In this document: in pieces, positions 10,057 through 20,799 of the stretch
Layout of the letters: every line of letters begins with the position of its first letter
Numbering within the stretch: the stretch's first letter is position 1
DNA from: Dolomedes plantarius
Lineage: Eukaryota > Arthropoda > Arachnida > Araneae > Dolomedidae
Reading direction: 5' to 3'
Assembly (NCBI GenBank): GCA_907164885.2
Contig: OU015490.1
Span: forward strand, 18,596,792 to 18,660,791
Length of the DNA stretch: 64,000 bases
Translations under genes and position numbers: made by a program
The notes under the pieces: model-generated
Told to the model about the DNA's origin: nothing
Seen by the model: only the letters and a program-made list of their open reading frames with translations
Databases searched by the model: none

Positions 10057-10617
10057 CTAGCTGAATACCCGTGCTTCGCTACAGAGTACATTCAAATTAA
10101 ATACAATGGTCAATGTATGCAATTAATTTGTATGTTTAATATTCATAAAACATACTAATTTAAATTAAATTCTTAAGAAACTTCCATCTCAATTAAGTCT
10201 AGTGGCTAAATTTTTATCTTTTACCGTATTTCAATATTTTCTTTTTGTCAATTTATTTCGTTGCTATGCACGTGACGCAAAATTAATTTAAAGTATCCCA
10301 AAAAGGAAAGAAATCACGTGATCAGCATTTAATAAATTAAATTCTAAAAATTAATCCTTAAAAATTCACCAAAAATCAGAAAATGGAGGTAAAGATTCGA
10401 AAAAGATTTCCTTTTAAAGGAATTTTTATGATATTTCTCGTGATATAAAACCCCTCAAATTATTATTTTAAATGCCAATTTTAAAAAAGTTACAAAAATA
10501 GCTTAAAAATTTAATTTTAAAAAATCAAAGAATTTTTCGAAAATTTTTCTTTGGGAACCCCTACACTATAAGAAGAATTGCCATGCAAAATTTCAGCCCT
10601 TTAGGTCCAGCGGTTTG
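10057..10617 (-). mobile_element. Helitron family A, 5'-truncated
   Basis: Has the 3' signature CTAGCTGAATACCCGTGCTTC and the typical interior up to TTTAGGTCCAGCGGTTTG, where it stops. The last ~100 bases of the 5' end (ACAGTTCCG region) are missing. It lies 6 bases from Helitron B, both in the same orientation. Confidence 0.8.
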
Positions 10618-11784
10618 ACCAGCCTTGTTAGAATTAGTTTTTAAATTTTTTAAAAAGCAGGCTATATATAACAGGGAAAATACTTGTAACTGAATTATCA
10701 GCCATTAGGCTTATCAGAATAATTATGAGCGTACAAGAAAAACGTTTCATTCACTCACTCTCTTCTTTCGTCTTAAGTATCCACTATACGACTAAACGGT
10801 GCAGCATAGTTTTCTGAAGAGATATCGAAAGTGATTGATAAGATATCGAGAAGTAAACATGTGGTTAACAAACGAAAGCGAATCCATATCAAAACTATCG
10901 CCATTTTCATTTAATTCCCAAAAAATGAAAGAGAAATGAAACTCGTAGACTCATTTCCACATGAATGAAATTTGTTTTTCTTGTGTCATCTAATGGCTCA
11001 AGAGTCAGAAATAAAGCAATTTTTACGCAACCGCAGAATATCGAAGGTCAGTCAACGGATTCCAACTGTTAAAAGCACGTAGCTCTGTGGTCTTCAGTTA
11101 GAAATGGCGCAATTATCTAGGTATGTGTTCCCGTAGGAATTGTAGCAATCTCTATACCTCCGCTTCTGAGAAAGATTGCAAGATTGTTTTTGATGTTTTT
11201 CATTAGTTATCGAGCTAAAACTTCAGTAATTCGAAGCAGTTAATACCCTTGGCGCAGCGGTTCTCAACCTCAATTCTCTCCGCGACTGTTAAGTTGAGAT
11301 GTTGTACAGAATCAATTGTACAGAAATATTTCTGTGAACGATGATTCCCTCAAGAAAACTGTCAAATATTTATGGAGGTCCGGGACGCAAAAATCTTCAA
11401 ATTTTCGTAAAACAATTTATTGTTTTAAAAATATTCTGTTTTTTCCCCCGCTTAAAATGACGTTTAAATCATGTTTCTATCTTAATTAGAACAGGAGATC
11501 TTAATTTTTTTGATTTGCAACATTCTATTAGCAGCCAAACTTTGTTTAAACATTTAAATGCGTTTTTCTGCATGATGGTTTTTTTCACCATTTCTCGTCT
11601 TTAATTTGTTGTAAGTCAAGAACCGTTAAAGATAAATGGTAAAAACTTGGAACGTGTCTTTTTCAATTACTTTGCTTTAATTCTGATTAAATAAATTTGA
11701 AAAAGTATTTATTTTTTAAAATATGATTTTTTTAAAAAAAAGTTACATGATTTAAAAAAAAAATTTTACTTAAATATTTTAATT
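10618..11784. other. Low-copy DNA without a recognisable gene
   Basis: No open frame above 60 codons, no inverted ends, and no match to the repeat families of the window. AT-rich throughout. It may be intergenic or intronic host DNA. Confidence 0.4.
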
Positions 11785-11955
11785 TTTACCACGTTTTTAT
11801 TAACTAGCTTTCTTGTTTGTTTGTGTGTGTGTGTGTGTGTATGTGTTTGTCCAGTACAAATCTTGCAATCGATTTTTAACTAACTTCCCGACTAGCTAGA
11901 CATTTGAAACTTTTAGAATAATTCAGAACACGATGCATTTTTTAAATACTTTATA
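11785..11955 (-). repeat. Family E fragment
   Basis: Only the terminal third is present: TTTTTACCACGTTTTTATTAACTAG, a (TG)n tract, then CCCGACTAGCTAGACATTTG and AGAACACGATGCAT. The rest is lost. Confidence 0.7.
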
Positions 11956-12364
11956 CAAATATTATAGTTAATAACTTACAATTACAAAGACGAGTAATCG
12001 AAATCACTATCAAGCAAATGTGTTCTTATTAAAAGCTAGTTTTAACTAGATACCGAAATAATTACCTCTGATGAGGCATTTTAGAAAATACTTATTGTTT
12101 CACGAATGTTTCAGAACCACTTTATAAAAAAAAGTCGAAAGGAAAGATTTATTTAATCTTTTGCTCACTAAAATCCCTAGATTTCGATGAAATTCTCCGG
12201 AAATTCGTGAAAATTCATCCGAGCGAAATCAGTTCAGTCCGCAAAGCAAAAATTGCAGAAAAATGATGGTTTTTTTTAATGCCTCTGAAAACATCCATTC
12301 ATATTCACATTGTAGAAAGTATTATGGAAGATAGAGCTTTGATCTGACGACATATAAAACGTAT

Positions 12365-12485
12365 AATATATTGCGTTGGCAAGAAAGTAATTTCGGTTTT
12401 GCACAAATAGATGGCGTTGTGTTTGTTTTGTTATTTTTCTGTCAATGTTATACAATTCTTTTTCTTTTGAGATTTGATACATTTA
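12365..12485 (+). mobile_element. mariner-type terminal fragment
   Basis: GCGTTGGCAAGAAAGTAATT followed by TCGGTTTTGCACAAATAGATG closely resembles the inverted end of mariner elements of the irritans/cecropia group (GGTTGGCAAAAAAGTAATT...). No second end and no transposase are found nearby, so it is a remnant or a solo end. Confidence 0.5.
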
Positions 12486-12564
12486 AGTTACTATAGAAAC
12501 AAATTCTGTGTCATTTTTAGGAAAAGTCATTCTCATTATGCTCGTAGGGGCCAGGGTTTGATCT

Positions 12565-12930
12565 CTAACGACCATAGGCGTAGCGTCGGGGGGGGGGGGG
12601 GGGACGTGCCCCCCCCCCCCAACTTAACTTGAAATAAATTAAAAAGTTTCTAGAAGTTCATTTGAAATCGGAAAATTGTAGAAAACTTTAAAGGAAGTCG
12701 GTCTTTTTTCCCGCTTTTTTAAACTGTGAAACTGAAGATTCCGAATATGTCTTTAGTCGAAACATAGTTTTTAATAATGTGATCCATATCAAAAATTCGT
12801 TGCTATATTTTTTTTTTACATTTTATTTATATTGTATATCGTTATTTATATTGTTATCTCATTGTATAACTTTTGAATACTACTCAAACATCAATTCTAT
12901 TGTTATTTAATTTAAAATAATTAAAAAATG
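12565..12930. other. G-run/C-run pair and low-copy DNA
   Basis: ATAGGCGTAGCGTC and a G-run followed by a C-run (12584-12620) look like a decayed CAGTGGCGTAGC-type hAT end collapsed onto itself; no partner end is found. The rest is AT-rich without features. Confidence 0.3.
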
Positions 12931-12931
12931 C

Positions 12932-13349
12932 TAAGATAAAAATAAATTTTTATATACCATGTTTTTAAATTTTCTGTTGAATCATATAAACTTGACAATT
13001 CTATGTATTAATAAATACTTTAACATTTTTTTTGATGAATTATCCCATCCACTTGGAAGAAAATGAAGTTAGTTGGAAGTTAACTTGAGTTTAACTTTTC
13101 GTTCCCGTCCCGGCCGATAGATGGCTTCACCAGTCTACAAAACAAAATTAACTGAAAAAGGATTCAAATCTGCTTAAAGATGGCTAAAAGTATTAAAATA
13201 ATGCATCGTCATCGTGTTCTGAGCTATTCGAAAAGTTTCAAATGTCTAGCTAGTCGGGAAGTTAGTTAAAAATCGATTGCAAGATTTGTACCAGACAAAC
13301 ACACACACAAACAAACAAGAAAGCGAGTTAATAAAAACATGGTAAAAAT
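12932..13349 (+). repeat. Family E, near-complete copy
   Basis: Runs from AAAAATAAATTTTTATATACC to AATAAAAACATGGTAAAAAT with all conserved blocks, including GTCCCGGCCGATAGATGG and TCTAGCTAGTCGGGAAGT. This copy and the one at 36999-37405 define the ~410-bp short variant. The only inverted feature at the ends is a weak ACCATGTTTTTA match. Confidence 0.78.
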
Positions 13350-13361
13350 CATAATATTTCA

Positions 13362-13460
13362 TATTTTAAGGAACGACCGGAAGTCAGTGCGCTAAGGAGG
13401 GCCCTAAGTGAATTCAATTCGTGCCCACCCCCACCCCTCCACCCAAAAAAAGAAGCACGC
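13362..13460 (-). repeat. Short dispersed repeat with a C-run, copy 2
   Basis: Inverse copy of 541-648: TTTTAAGGAACGACCGGAAG ... GTGAATTCAATTCGTGCCC and a C-rich tract, ending AGAAGCACGC. It directly follows a family E copy. Confidence 0.55.
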
Positions 13461-14430
13461 TAGACCTATACTACCGACAGTTGCGGTACGGCTTTACTAA
13501 TGAAGCAATTCTAATATCGCATTAACACAGTCGCGCTAGCTGCAGAGTCGAATATCTTTCGGGAAGGTTCACGGCGAATGTGTAAACGGTGCACTCGACG
13601 TTCATTCCGCTTTTCTTCTCGCCAACCGTGGCGCTCGCTTCGGGAGCGGTTTTCTGGCAAGAGTCAAAGGTGCGAATGGCGCCGAGGGGGGGGGGGTGTC
13701 AAAGGGGAGAATTGTTGTTGACAGCAAGAGGCGCGAATGGTGAGAACGGTCACCCGCGTCGATGCATGAACGTGACGAATGTCTCGCGAATGTGTAAATG
13801 CGGCATAAGTATATGTATGAAGTGACCAGTGCCTACATCGACAAACGACGCTTTACTGTTTATTTCGCCTTGCGTATTAATCTCAATCGAAAATGGCGCT
13901 TTCCAATGTCAACACGCCGTGGGATCTTCCAAAAGAGTCTGCAACTTTTCTACAGAAAGTCGGTGTTTGTTTTTACCGTCCGAACGGAAGTGAGAAAACG
14001 GGGATTCGGTTGTGTTGTTGTCGTGGCTAGGAATGGAGCAGAAGAAACAAATCTAGATAGAACCGAAAGTGATCAATTCCCTTAAAGTGATTAATTCTTA
14101 GACTAGCTATTGTAGAAGCAATTGTTCTGGGACAGTTTAAGTCCGAAATGAGTGGTTTCTACGAGCATTCAGTTAAAATGTTATTTCGCAGAGGAAGGCA
14201 TATTTTGAAATTAAAAAAATTCTGGATTTGTTTCGGTACGTTTAAGGTAGTAAGTCACTTACCATTAATTTATGACCCGTTCACGCTTTATAAACTGCTG
14301 GTGCGACGGATTATAGCGTAGAAACTTTTCCCAAAAGCATTTATCGATGTCTAAAATACACGGCAGTTGACTGGAGTCATGACACGCTGGAGGTTTCCGT
14401 GGAAACTCTCGCACTGGAAAGTGTAAATGT
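13461..14430. other. GC-richer single-copy region, possible regulatory DNA
   Basis: 13540-14060 is CpG-rich with many GGCGCGAATGG / GCGAATGTGTAAA words. Two overlapping open frames (79 and 96 codons, +) show no family resemblance and are not called. It could be a promoter-proximal or untranslated region of an unseen gene. Confidence 0.3.
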
Positions 14431-14785
14431 AATTGGCGACTTTTCGAGTAACGCTGGCGACAAGTCGGTAGTACACGATTTCTTTCGAGTACGCTTCAAC
14501 CGTAACCTGGCGTTGAAACTAGAACAAAGGAACTGAGTGGCGGTACTTTTGGCGCGAATGGGAAACAATATAGGAATTCGCGTACCAACCAGGATATTTA
14601 TGGTTTAATTGGCGACTTTTCGCGTAACGTTTGAGACAAGGCGGTATAATAGAGTACATATTTTCTTTCAAGTACACTTAAACTGTAACCTAGCGTTAAA
14701 ACTAGAACAAACAAATTAAGTGGCGGTAGTTTTGGCGCCAATGGAAAACAGTACAGAAATTCACGTACCAACCTGGATATTTATT
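14431..14785. repeat. Tandem duplication, two units of about 176 bp
   Basis: The unit beginning AATTGGCGACTTTTCG and ending GTACCAACC.GGATATTTAT occurs twice head to tail (14431 and 14607) with moderate divergence. Inner landmarks GTAACCTGGCGTTGAAACTA, AGTGGCGGTA and TTTTGGCGC recur in order. No coding frame spans both. The TTGGCGAC word is shared with the tandem units at 39.5-40.2 kb. Confidence 0.8.
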
Positions 14786-15213
14786 ATAAGTTCTAGAGTA
14801 GACAATCGCTTGATGCTGCACGAAAGCGCTGAAAACAAAGAACCTAATCGTTAGTTTAACGACGATTTTAAATAATTTATTAAATCAAAATTTTCTTAAA
14901 CAACTAAAATTAGGCTGCCGGGAAAGAGAAAAACGAGATTTCCTCCTCGTTTGATCCGATCTTACAAAACCTGCCCTCTCAACTTCCGGAGTTGATCGGT
15001 CGGCGAAACACGTTATGATGTGTGCTTTTGTTATTGATTGATCGCCAATCTAGAAGAACGTCGATCTTGTAAATTATGATGTAGTTTATTTAACGCAAAC
15101 TTTAGTACTAGAAAGAGTACAGTTTTTCGAATATGACGCGAACAAACTGAAATTTTCCATTTTAAAATCGAATAAGATATATATATATATATATGTATAG
15201 ATAGATAGATATA
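14786..15213. other. No gene seen
   Basis: AT-rich, low-copy DNA. A short (TA)n tract at 15177-15194 and GATA repeats lead into the next MITE. Confidence 0.4.
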
Positions 15214-15355
15214 CAGTGCTAGATTTCTAGAAATAGAGGTGCCGGAACGGTAACCTTCCGGGGTATGTGGGGGAGTATTCTAAATTATTGATAAAGAGAG
15301 GTACCTAAAGAGAGGTACCGGAACGCCGTTCCGGCGCGTTCCGCCTCAAATCTAG

Positions 15356-15360
<5 letters not shown>
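15214..15360. mobile_element. ~147-bp MITE with CTAGATTT inverted ends
   Basis: Left CAGTGCTAGATTTCTAG and right (in reverse) TAGGGCTAGATTTGAGG, each followed within 30 bases by a GCCGGAACGG word, form imperfect inverted repeats. It is sandwiched between (TA)n tracts (right tract 15359-15406), so the target duplication cannot be read. Superfamily uncertain, possibly hAT. Confidence 0.55.
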
Positions 15361-15408
<48 letters not shown>

Positions 15409-15539
15409 CCTTATTTTATTTTTGTGATAGTCCCACTGCCGCAAAAGTATGTACTCGTGAATGATTAAACATTTCAATATTTTTTTCTGTAGTAAAACAA
15501 TAATTGGAAGTCTGATTTGGATGTTATTACTCTTTTTTT

Positions 15540-15650
15540 GTTTGCTCGCCAAATCGGTCAACTCCCGCCAAAGTTGTCATAATAATAGCGATGACTCCAA
15601 GGTTATTAGAGATTTTATAATAATATGTCGTCCGATTGGTTGGGTTTGAA
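15540..15650 (+). repeat. Dispersed repeat with GCTCGCCAAATCGGTC core
   Basis: CTCGCCAAATCGGTCAACTC, CCGCCAAAGTTGTCAT and the downstream GATTGGTT word recur in the same order at 57440-57545. No terminal structure and no coding frame. It is one of the places where the word TCGCCAA/TTGGCGA occurs outside recognisable elements. Confidence 0.55.
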
Positions 15651-15654
15651 GCAC

Positions 15655-15808
15655 TGCGGTAAACTTTTCGCTGCACGGGGGCTCATTAGACAGGGCTCTA
15701 GAGTTTAAAGCCGATTTCGAACGGCTACAAACGTCCCCGCCAACAGCTGGACTCGAACCCACAAGATCTGAACCGAATACCAACGCCCTAGCCACGTGTG
15801 CTCCGATA
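15655..15808 (-). repeat. tRNA-derived SINE-like sequence
   Basis: On the minus strand a tRNA-like head begins at ~15804 (GGAGCACACGTGGCTAGG, A-box-like) and has a good B box GGGTTCGAGTCC at ~15740. The tail after it is a body of unknown origin. No stable cloverleaf with an obvious anticodon can be drawn, so I call it SINE-like or a tRNA pseudogene. Confidence 0.5.
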
Positions 15809-15910
15809 AAAGGTACATCTGCAATAATCCATTCCCCGATGTTTATTTGAATTTATATTTTCAGAGGCATTTAAAAAGAAAAATTAATTGTATCACTTAT
15901 CTCCACTTTT

Positions 15911-16429
15911 TTATTACCATGTTTTTATTAACTCGCTTTCTTGTTTGTTTGTTTGGTTGTGTGTGTGTGTGTGTGTATGTGTTTGTCCAGTGCAAATCTT
16001 GCAATCGATTTTTAGCTAACTTCCTGACTAGCTAGACATTTGAAACTTCTAGAATAGCTCAGAACACGATAACAATGCATTCTTTTAATACTTTTAGCCG
16101 AAAAAATCCGCAAGGTGGCGCTTCGATCGAATTCAATGCTTGCACTTTTGCGTAACGGCGTTTGACGATTTTGAAAATAGAATACATGTACATTTGTTTA
16201 CAAAAATACTGTGCAAAAATTTTTTTAAAAAATTATAGAAATTAAAGTTTATAAAGTCTGTGGATAGTGGAAACGACTAAAAAGTAATTAAAATTGAATA
16301 AAAGAAAGTGAAAAAGAATAATTAAGTGAAGATTTGTGCAATTAAGAGAGAATTGTCAAGTTTATATGATTCAACAGAAAATTTAAAAACGTGGTATATA
16401 AAAAGTTCTTTTTATCTTGTAATTATTTT
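15911..16429 (-). repeat. Family E, long variant
   Basis: Complete copy in reverse from ATTACCATGTTTTTATTAACTC to TTCTTTTTATCTTGTAATTA. It includes the extra GCAAGGTGGCGCTTCGATCG segment shared with 9071-9570. It lies directly head to tail with another E copy. Confidence 0.78.
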
Positions 16430-16834
16430 ACATATTTTTATTAACTCGATTTCTTGTTTGTAGCGTGTTTGTGCATTTCGAATCTTGCAATCGATTTTTA
16501 ACTAACTTGCAGACTAGCTAAACATTTGAAACTTTTAGAATAACTCAGAACACGATGCATTCTTTTGATACTTTTAGCCATCTTTAAGCAGAATTGAATT
16601 AGTTTTCAGTTAATTTTGTTTTGTAGACTGGTGCAGCCATCTGTCTGTCGGGACGGGAAGGAAAAGTTAAACGCAAGTTAACTTCCAATTGACTTCATTT
16701 TCTCTGAAGTTGATGGGATAATTCATCAAAAAATTTTCAAAAAGTAATTAATAAATAGAATTGTCAAGTTTATATAATTCAACAGAAAGTTTAAAAACAT
16801 GGTATATAAAAAGTTATTTTTATCTTGTAATTAT
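16430..16834 (-). repeat. Family E, short variant, in tandem with the previous
   Basis: From TTACATATTTTTATTAACTCG to ATTTTTATCTTGTAATTATTG, same orientation as 15911-16429 and sharing only the few junction bases. This head-to-tail pair is either tandem duplication or insertion of one E into another's end. Confidence 0.75.
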
Positions 16835-17035
16835 TGTTTTATGGACTTAAGCGGGCGGCTCATTTAAAACAAAACAAGTAATATAAAAACAAAATTTTTT
16901 AAAGTCAATTCCTACTTAGGCCAACAAAGAAAAATTTGAGTGTGAACTAATAGTAGGAATTGATAAAAAGGATTGCCTGCCAGAAGCTTGCCTACTGTGC
17001 GATATTAGGAACGGGGGGGGGGGGGGAGAGGAAAA

Positions 17036-17106
17036 GTTTGTCAGGTTGGGGATTCGATCCCGCAACCTACAGTACGGGAGGAGACCGCGCTACCGCAGTG
17101 CTACCG
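17036..17106 (-). repeat. tRNA-like segment (SINE head or tRNA pseudogene)
   Basis: Minus strand: GGTAGCACTGCGGTAGCGCG (A-box-like) and GGGATCGAATCCC (B-box-like), about 40 bases apart. T-stem pairing is only partial and no clear anticodon arm is visible. A G-run lies just beyond at 17013-17025. It may provide a Pol III promoter but is not a convincing functional tRNA. Confidence 0.45.
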
Positions 17107-17319
17107 TTTACAGAGTAACAAGAGGGAAATTACTATTCAAGAGCAAGAGACGCTCTAGGTCTAAAACTAAAATCGATTAATTAAATTTAATGAATTAATA
17201 TTTGAAAATACTGTATTAACATCAAGTGTCATCCACTACAAGTTTAAAAAAATGTATTTGAACTTGAGTGGATGAATAAAAAGTATTTTATTAAAGATTA
17301 AAAATTTGAACCAGTTATC

Positions 17320-17485
17320 TATACTTATATATAAAGAGAGAGGGCGATTTTGTACGTGGAGGGTAATCTCCGGAACCACTGCACCTATTTGAAAAATTCT
17401 TTCACTGTTTGAAAGGTACATTATTCCAGATGGACATAGGCTATATATTATGTATATCTGATCAGTAGAAATAAAGTTAGGGGGG
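17320..17485 (+). mobile_element. Helitron family B, 5'-end fragment
   Basis: From ATCTATACTTATATATAAAG to GATCAGTAGAAATAAAGTTA, the standard first ~165 bases of family B. It breaks off at GGGGG where the unrelated 17498-18887 element follows. Confidence 0.8.
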
Positions 17486-17497
17486 ATACTCTAAATT

Positions 17498-18887
17498 TGT
17501 GTGCACGACCGCCATCTTGGATTTTTTCGCCAGGGTTTGGCGCATTTCGCATGGCGATAATTATTGCTTTCTGGTAAAAATAACCCAATGTCAAATTCTC
17601 TAATTTTAAGATCAAACAGTTATTTCTGATGTGATCTTTTAATTACAGTATAATAATTTTAGGTCAGATCTTGGCCTTGACCTGGAAATCTGAGTCAAAT
17701 TGACTATACTCAAAAGAGTAAATTATTTTTAAAACTAAGAGTCTTTTTGTTGAAAATTTTTGAATCCATTATCAGTTTTTCGTTAACTTATTAAATTTAA
17801 GTTTCTTTTAATTTTGTTTATCGATTGTCAATTAGTATACTATAATGATACACCATTTCATTTATTTGAAGTAAAAATTATCTGCCATCATTTTTTCGTA
17901 AAATGTAAAATACAGTATACATTTTAAATACAATATATTTTAAAATATTTTATAATTCCAAGTTGCAGTGGATTACAAATAAATTTAAATAATTGAAGTT
18001 CAACTTCTCTCTCCCCAGGAACCTAAGTTAAAAAGTTAGTTAAGGTTAAGTTATTGGTTTAGGAAAAGGGTTTTTTTTTTTCTTATTTCCAACACAGTAG
18101 GATAAATGTTCAAATAATCCTTGTCCCGATTTTATTGTATGCACCAAATATTTGGTTAAGGTCAAATCTGAAGTAAAATTTCATTACCACAATGCCCTAA
18201 CCAAAAAAAAAAAAAAAGAGGATCTGGTTACTCACCATAAATTTATGGGTTCATAATTATTTTACATTTTTCAAAGCTGAATTTTAGATAATTTTTAAAT
18301 TGCAAGTTATTTAGGTAGTAAGAAAATGCTGTATTTTTTTTCTAATTAACAATATATTGGCATAATATTTTGGTGATTCATTGCTATTAGTCAAAGAGTT
18401 AGGGCAAACTGAGTAGATGGCATTGAAATTTTATCTGTAAGTAAAATTCATTTGAACAAGTTTTCATATGGATCATAATTTGAAAAGTAGTTTTTAATTA
18501 AAAATGACAAAAAAAATCTCAGTCCAACGATTAAATGATTTTTCAAAAATATTTCTAAGTTTCACAATTTAAAAAGGTCGTTTTTATTAAAAAAGCTAAA
18601 AGAAAAACCGAAAATTTCCAATATTTGAGAATGATTTTCTCAAAAAAGTGGTTTTTCTCAAAAACCCAAAAATAAATCTAAGTCCAAAGTTTAAATGATT
18701 TTTCAAAAATTTTTCTAAGTTTCATAATTTAAACAGGTGGTTTTTATTAAAAAAGCTAAAAAAATTCAAAGTCCAGCGTTTTGAAAACACCGCTTAAAAC
18801 ACATTGGCGAGAAATTTTCCACTCCTCAAAACACGGTAAAATCGCCAAGTTGGCGCAAAAAAATCCAAGATGGCGGCCGTGCACACA
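17498..18887. mobile_element. 1.39-kb TIR element of unknown superfamily
   Basis: Left end TGTGTGCACGACCGCCATC and right end in reverse TGTGTGCACGGCCGCCATC continue as matching inverted repeats for about 35 bases (CTTGGATTTTTT then CGCCA). The AT-rich interior has no open frame above 60 codons, so it is non-autonomous. Inside, repeated blocks around AAATGATTTTTCAAAAAT and AGTCCAA suggest internal duplication. The target duplication cannot be read with confidence (AATT on both sides is possible). Confidence 0.7.
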
Positions 18888-19043
18888 ATTATTAAGTAAC
18901 GTAATATTAATTTGAATATTATTTTAGGTGCTTAAAATAATTAAAAGAACATTCTTTACTTAAAATCCTTTTTTTATTTTTGTATTTTTATTTCATCTCT
19001 TACTCCAATTTTGAGATACCAATGTGTATCTATACTTCTATAA

Positions 19044-19773
19044 TCTATACTTACATATAAAGAGAGAGAGCGATTTTGTACGTGGAGGGTAATCTCCGGA
19101 ACCACTGCACCTATTTGAAAAATTCTTTCATTGTTTGAAAGGTACATTATTCCAGATGGACATAGGCTATATATTATGTATATCTGATCATCTATACTTT
19201 ATATATAAAGAGAGAGCGATTTTGTACGTGGAGGGTAATCTCCAGAACCACTGCACCTATTTGAAAAATTATTTCACTGTTTGAAAGGTACATTATTCCA
19301 GATGGACATAGGCTATATATTATGTATATCTGATCATCTATACTTATATATAAAGAGAGAGCGATTTTGTACATGGAGGGTAATCTCCAGAACCACTGCA
19401 CCTATTTGAAAAATTCTTTCATTGTTTGAAAGGTACATTATTCCAGATGGACATAGGCTATATATTATGTATATCTGATCATCTATACTTTATATATAAA
19501 GAGAGAGCGATTTTGTACGTGGAGGGTAATCTCCAGAACCACTGCACCTATTTGAAAAATTCTTTCACTGTTTGAAAGGTACATTATTCCAGATGGACAT
19601 AGGCTATATATTATGTATATCTGATCATCTATATACTTATATATAAAGAGAGAGCGATTTTGTACGTGGAGGGTAATCTTCAGAACCACTGTACCTATTT
19701 GAAAAATTCTTTCACTGTTTGAAAGGTACAGTATTCCAGATGGACATATGCTATAAATTATGTATATCTAATC
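19044..19773 (+). repeat. Five-fold tandem array of the Helitron B 5' end
   Basis: Units start TCTATA at 19044, 19191, 19337, 19482 and 19628, so the periods are 147, 146, 145 and 146 bases. Each runs TCTATACTTATATATAAAGA ... TATGTATATCTGATCA and joins directly to the next TCTATA. Only the last unit continues into the Helitron body. Units differ by scattered substitutions. Minus-strand open frames of 68-69 codons across the array are shadows. Confidence 0.92.
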
Positions 19774-20109
19774 AGTAGAAATAAAGTTAGGGGCTTAATC
19801 CTAACAATCTCCATTGTTACCGCTACTGTCCTCTACCGCTTTTTGTGCCGAAGTCTTCAACGATCCTTATCGTAGTGCTATCGCGGTGGGCTTCTGTTCT
19901 GAAGCTAGCGGTTCGAACCTAGCCGTTCTCCGGAACGCCTTTTTCTTTTAAAAAATTTATTTTAATTATTAATTAACATAAAATTAATTTAAGGTATTAT
20001 TTAGGTTATTATTAAGGTAAAAAAAGATTTACAATTTATTGGCTATCAACTGGAAATTTATTGGTATAATATTTTGTTCAACCCGGACAAAGTCGGGACG
20101 GGCCGCTAG
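19044..20109 (+). mobile_element. Helitron family B with multiplied 5' end
   Basis: The element begins TCTATACTTACATATAAAG and ends GGACGGGCCGCTAG followed by T. The last unit continues through GTAGAAATAAAGTTAGGGGC, the tRNA-like centre (GGTTCGAACC at ~19912) and the palindrome CCCGGACAAAGTCGGG before the 3' terminus. Body and 3' end are single, while the first ~146 bases are repeated five times in tandem (next entry). No helicase frame. Confidence 0.88.
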
Positions 20110-20799
20110 TATAAATATAAAGAGAGTGCGAACTAATAGTAGGAATTGAAAAATAGATGAAATGAACGTCATTTCCTCCATTCACACTCTCGGCTTCTCG
20201 AATCGGCGGCTAAAAAAAAAGAAGCTTCACATCAAAAACTGAACTATGCCGATACAGATCCGTCGTGTCGAGCATCCATTCGCGGCACTGTATGACATTA
20301 ATGCAAAACCCGAGAGCAGCTCTCTGATGTAAAGCGACAATACGATTTTCACGCACGAGATAATAAACCTTTCACGGCAGCTTCTGGCACACTACCTAGG
20401 CTGTTGTAATAGACAAAAAAATAAATGAATAAAGCGACTTTTCAAAGATGACATGCCGGCTCCGTTTCGCAAGACGATAGGTCGCCGACATGCACGCTCG
20501 GGAAAATGCGCGCAGTGATCCAAAACGACGAAACGACGTTCCGAGCTGCCTGGGTGAACTTCCGGCAAAAGGAGGTTACGCGGCAGGAAGAGAACAGATA
20601 AAAAAAGAGAGCAAAAAGTTCGATTTCTTTTCCTGTCCGGCTTGCTCTCGCACTTTTCCACCCCAAAATACGGTACTTCAGAGGCAGGTTGTGAAGAAGG
20701 GGGTTATAGTCAGTGATTTGGGGGTTATCGCAAGCTCCTCCCTTTCATATACAACCGGAAAATTTGTTTGGAAATAAAAACCAGCTTTTTTTGCATCTA
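20110..20799. other. GC-richer single-copy stretch, no gene assigned
   Basis: The first 50 bases (AAAGAGAGTGCGAACTAATAG...) resemble 16935-16970, so a short repeat borders the Helitron. From 20170 to 20720 the DNA is CpG-richer and low-copy. Open frames on both strands overlap (plus 20490-20777, minus 20392-20661) and none shows a domain. Possible host regulatory or untranslated DNA. Confidence 0.3.

Noticed and set aside
12565..12625. Complete hAT MITE with CAGTGGCGTAGC ends
   Set aside because: Only one blurred end plus a G-run/C-run pair is present; no second end or target duplication.
17036..17106. Functional tRNA gene
   Set aside because: A/B-box-like words are present, but acceptor and T stems do not pair well and no anticodon loop is convincing.
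19192..19689. Two similar 68-69-codon minus-strand frames
   Set aside because: Shadows of the Helitron B 5'-end tandem array.
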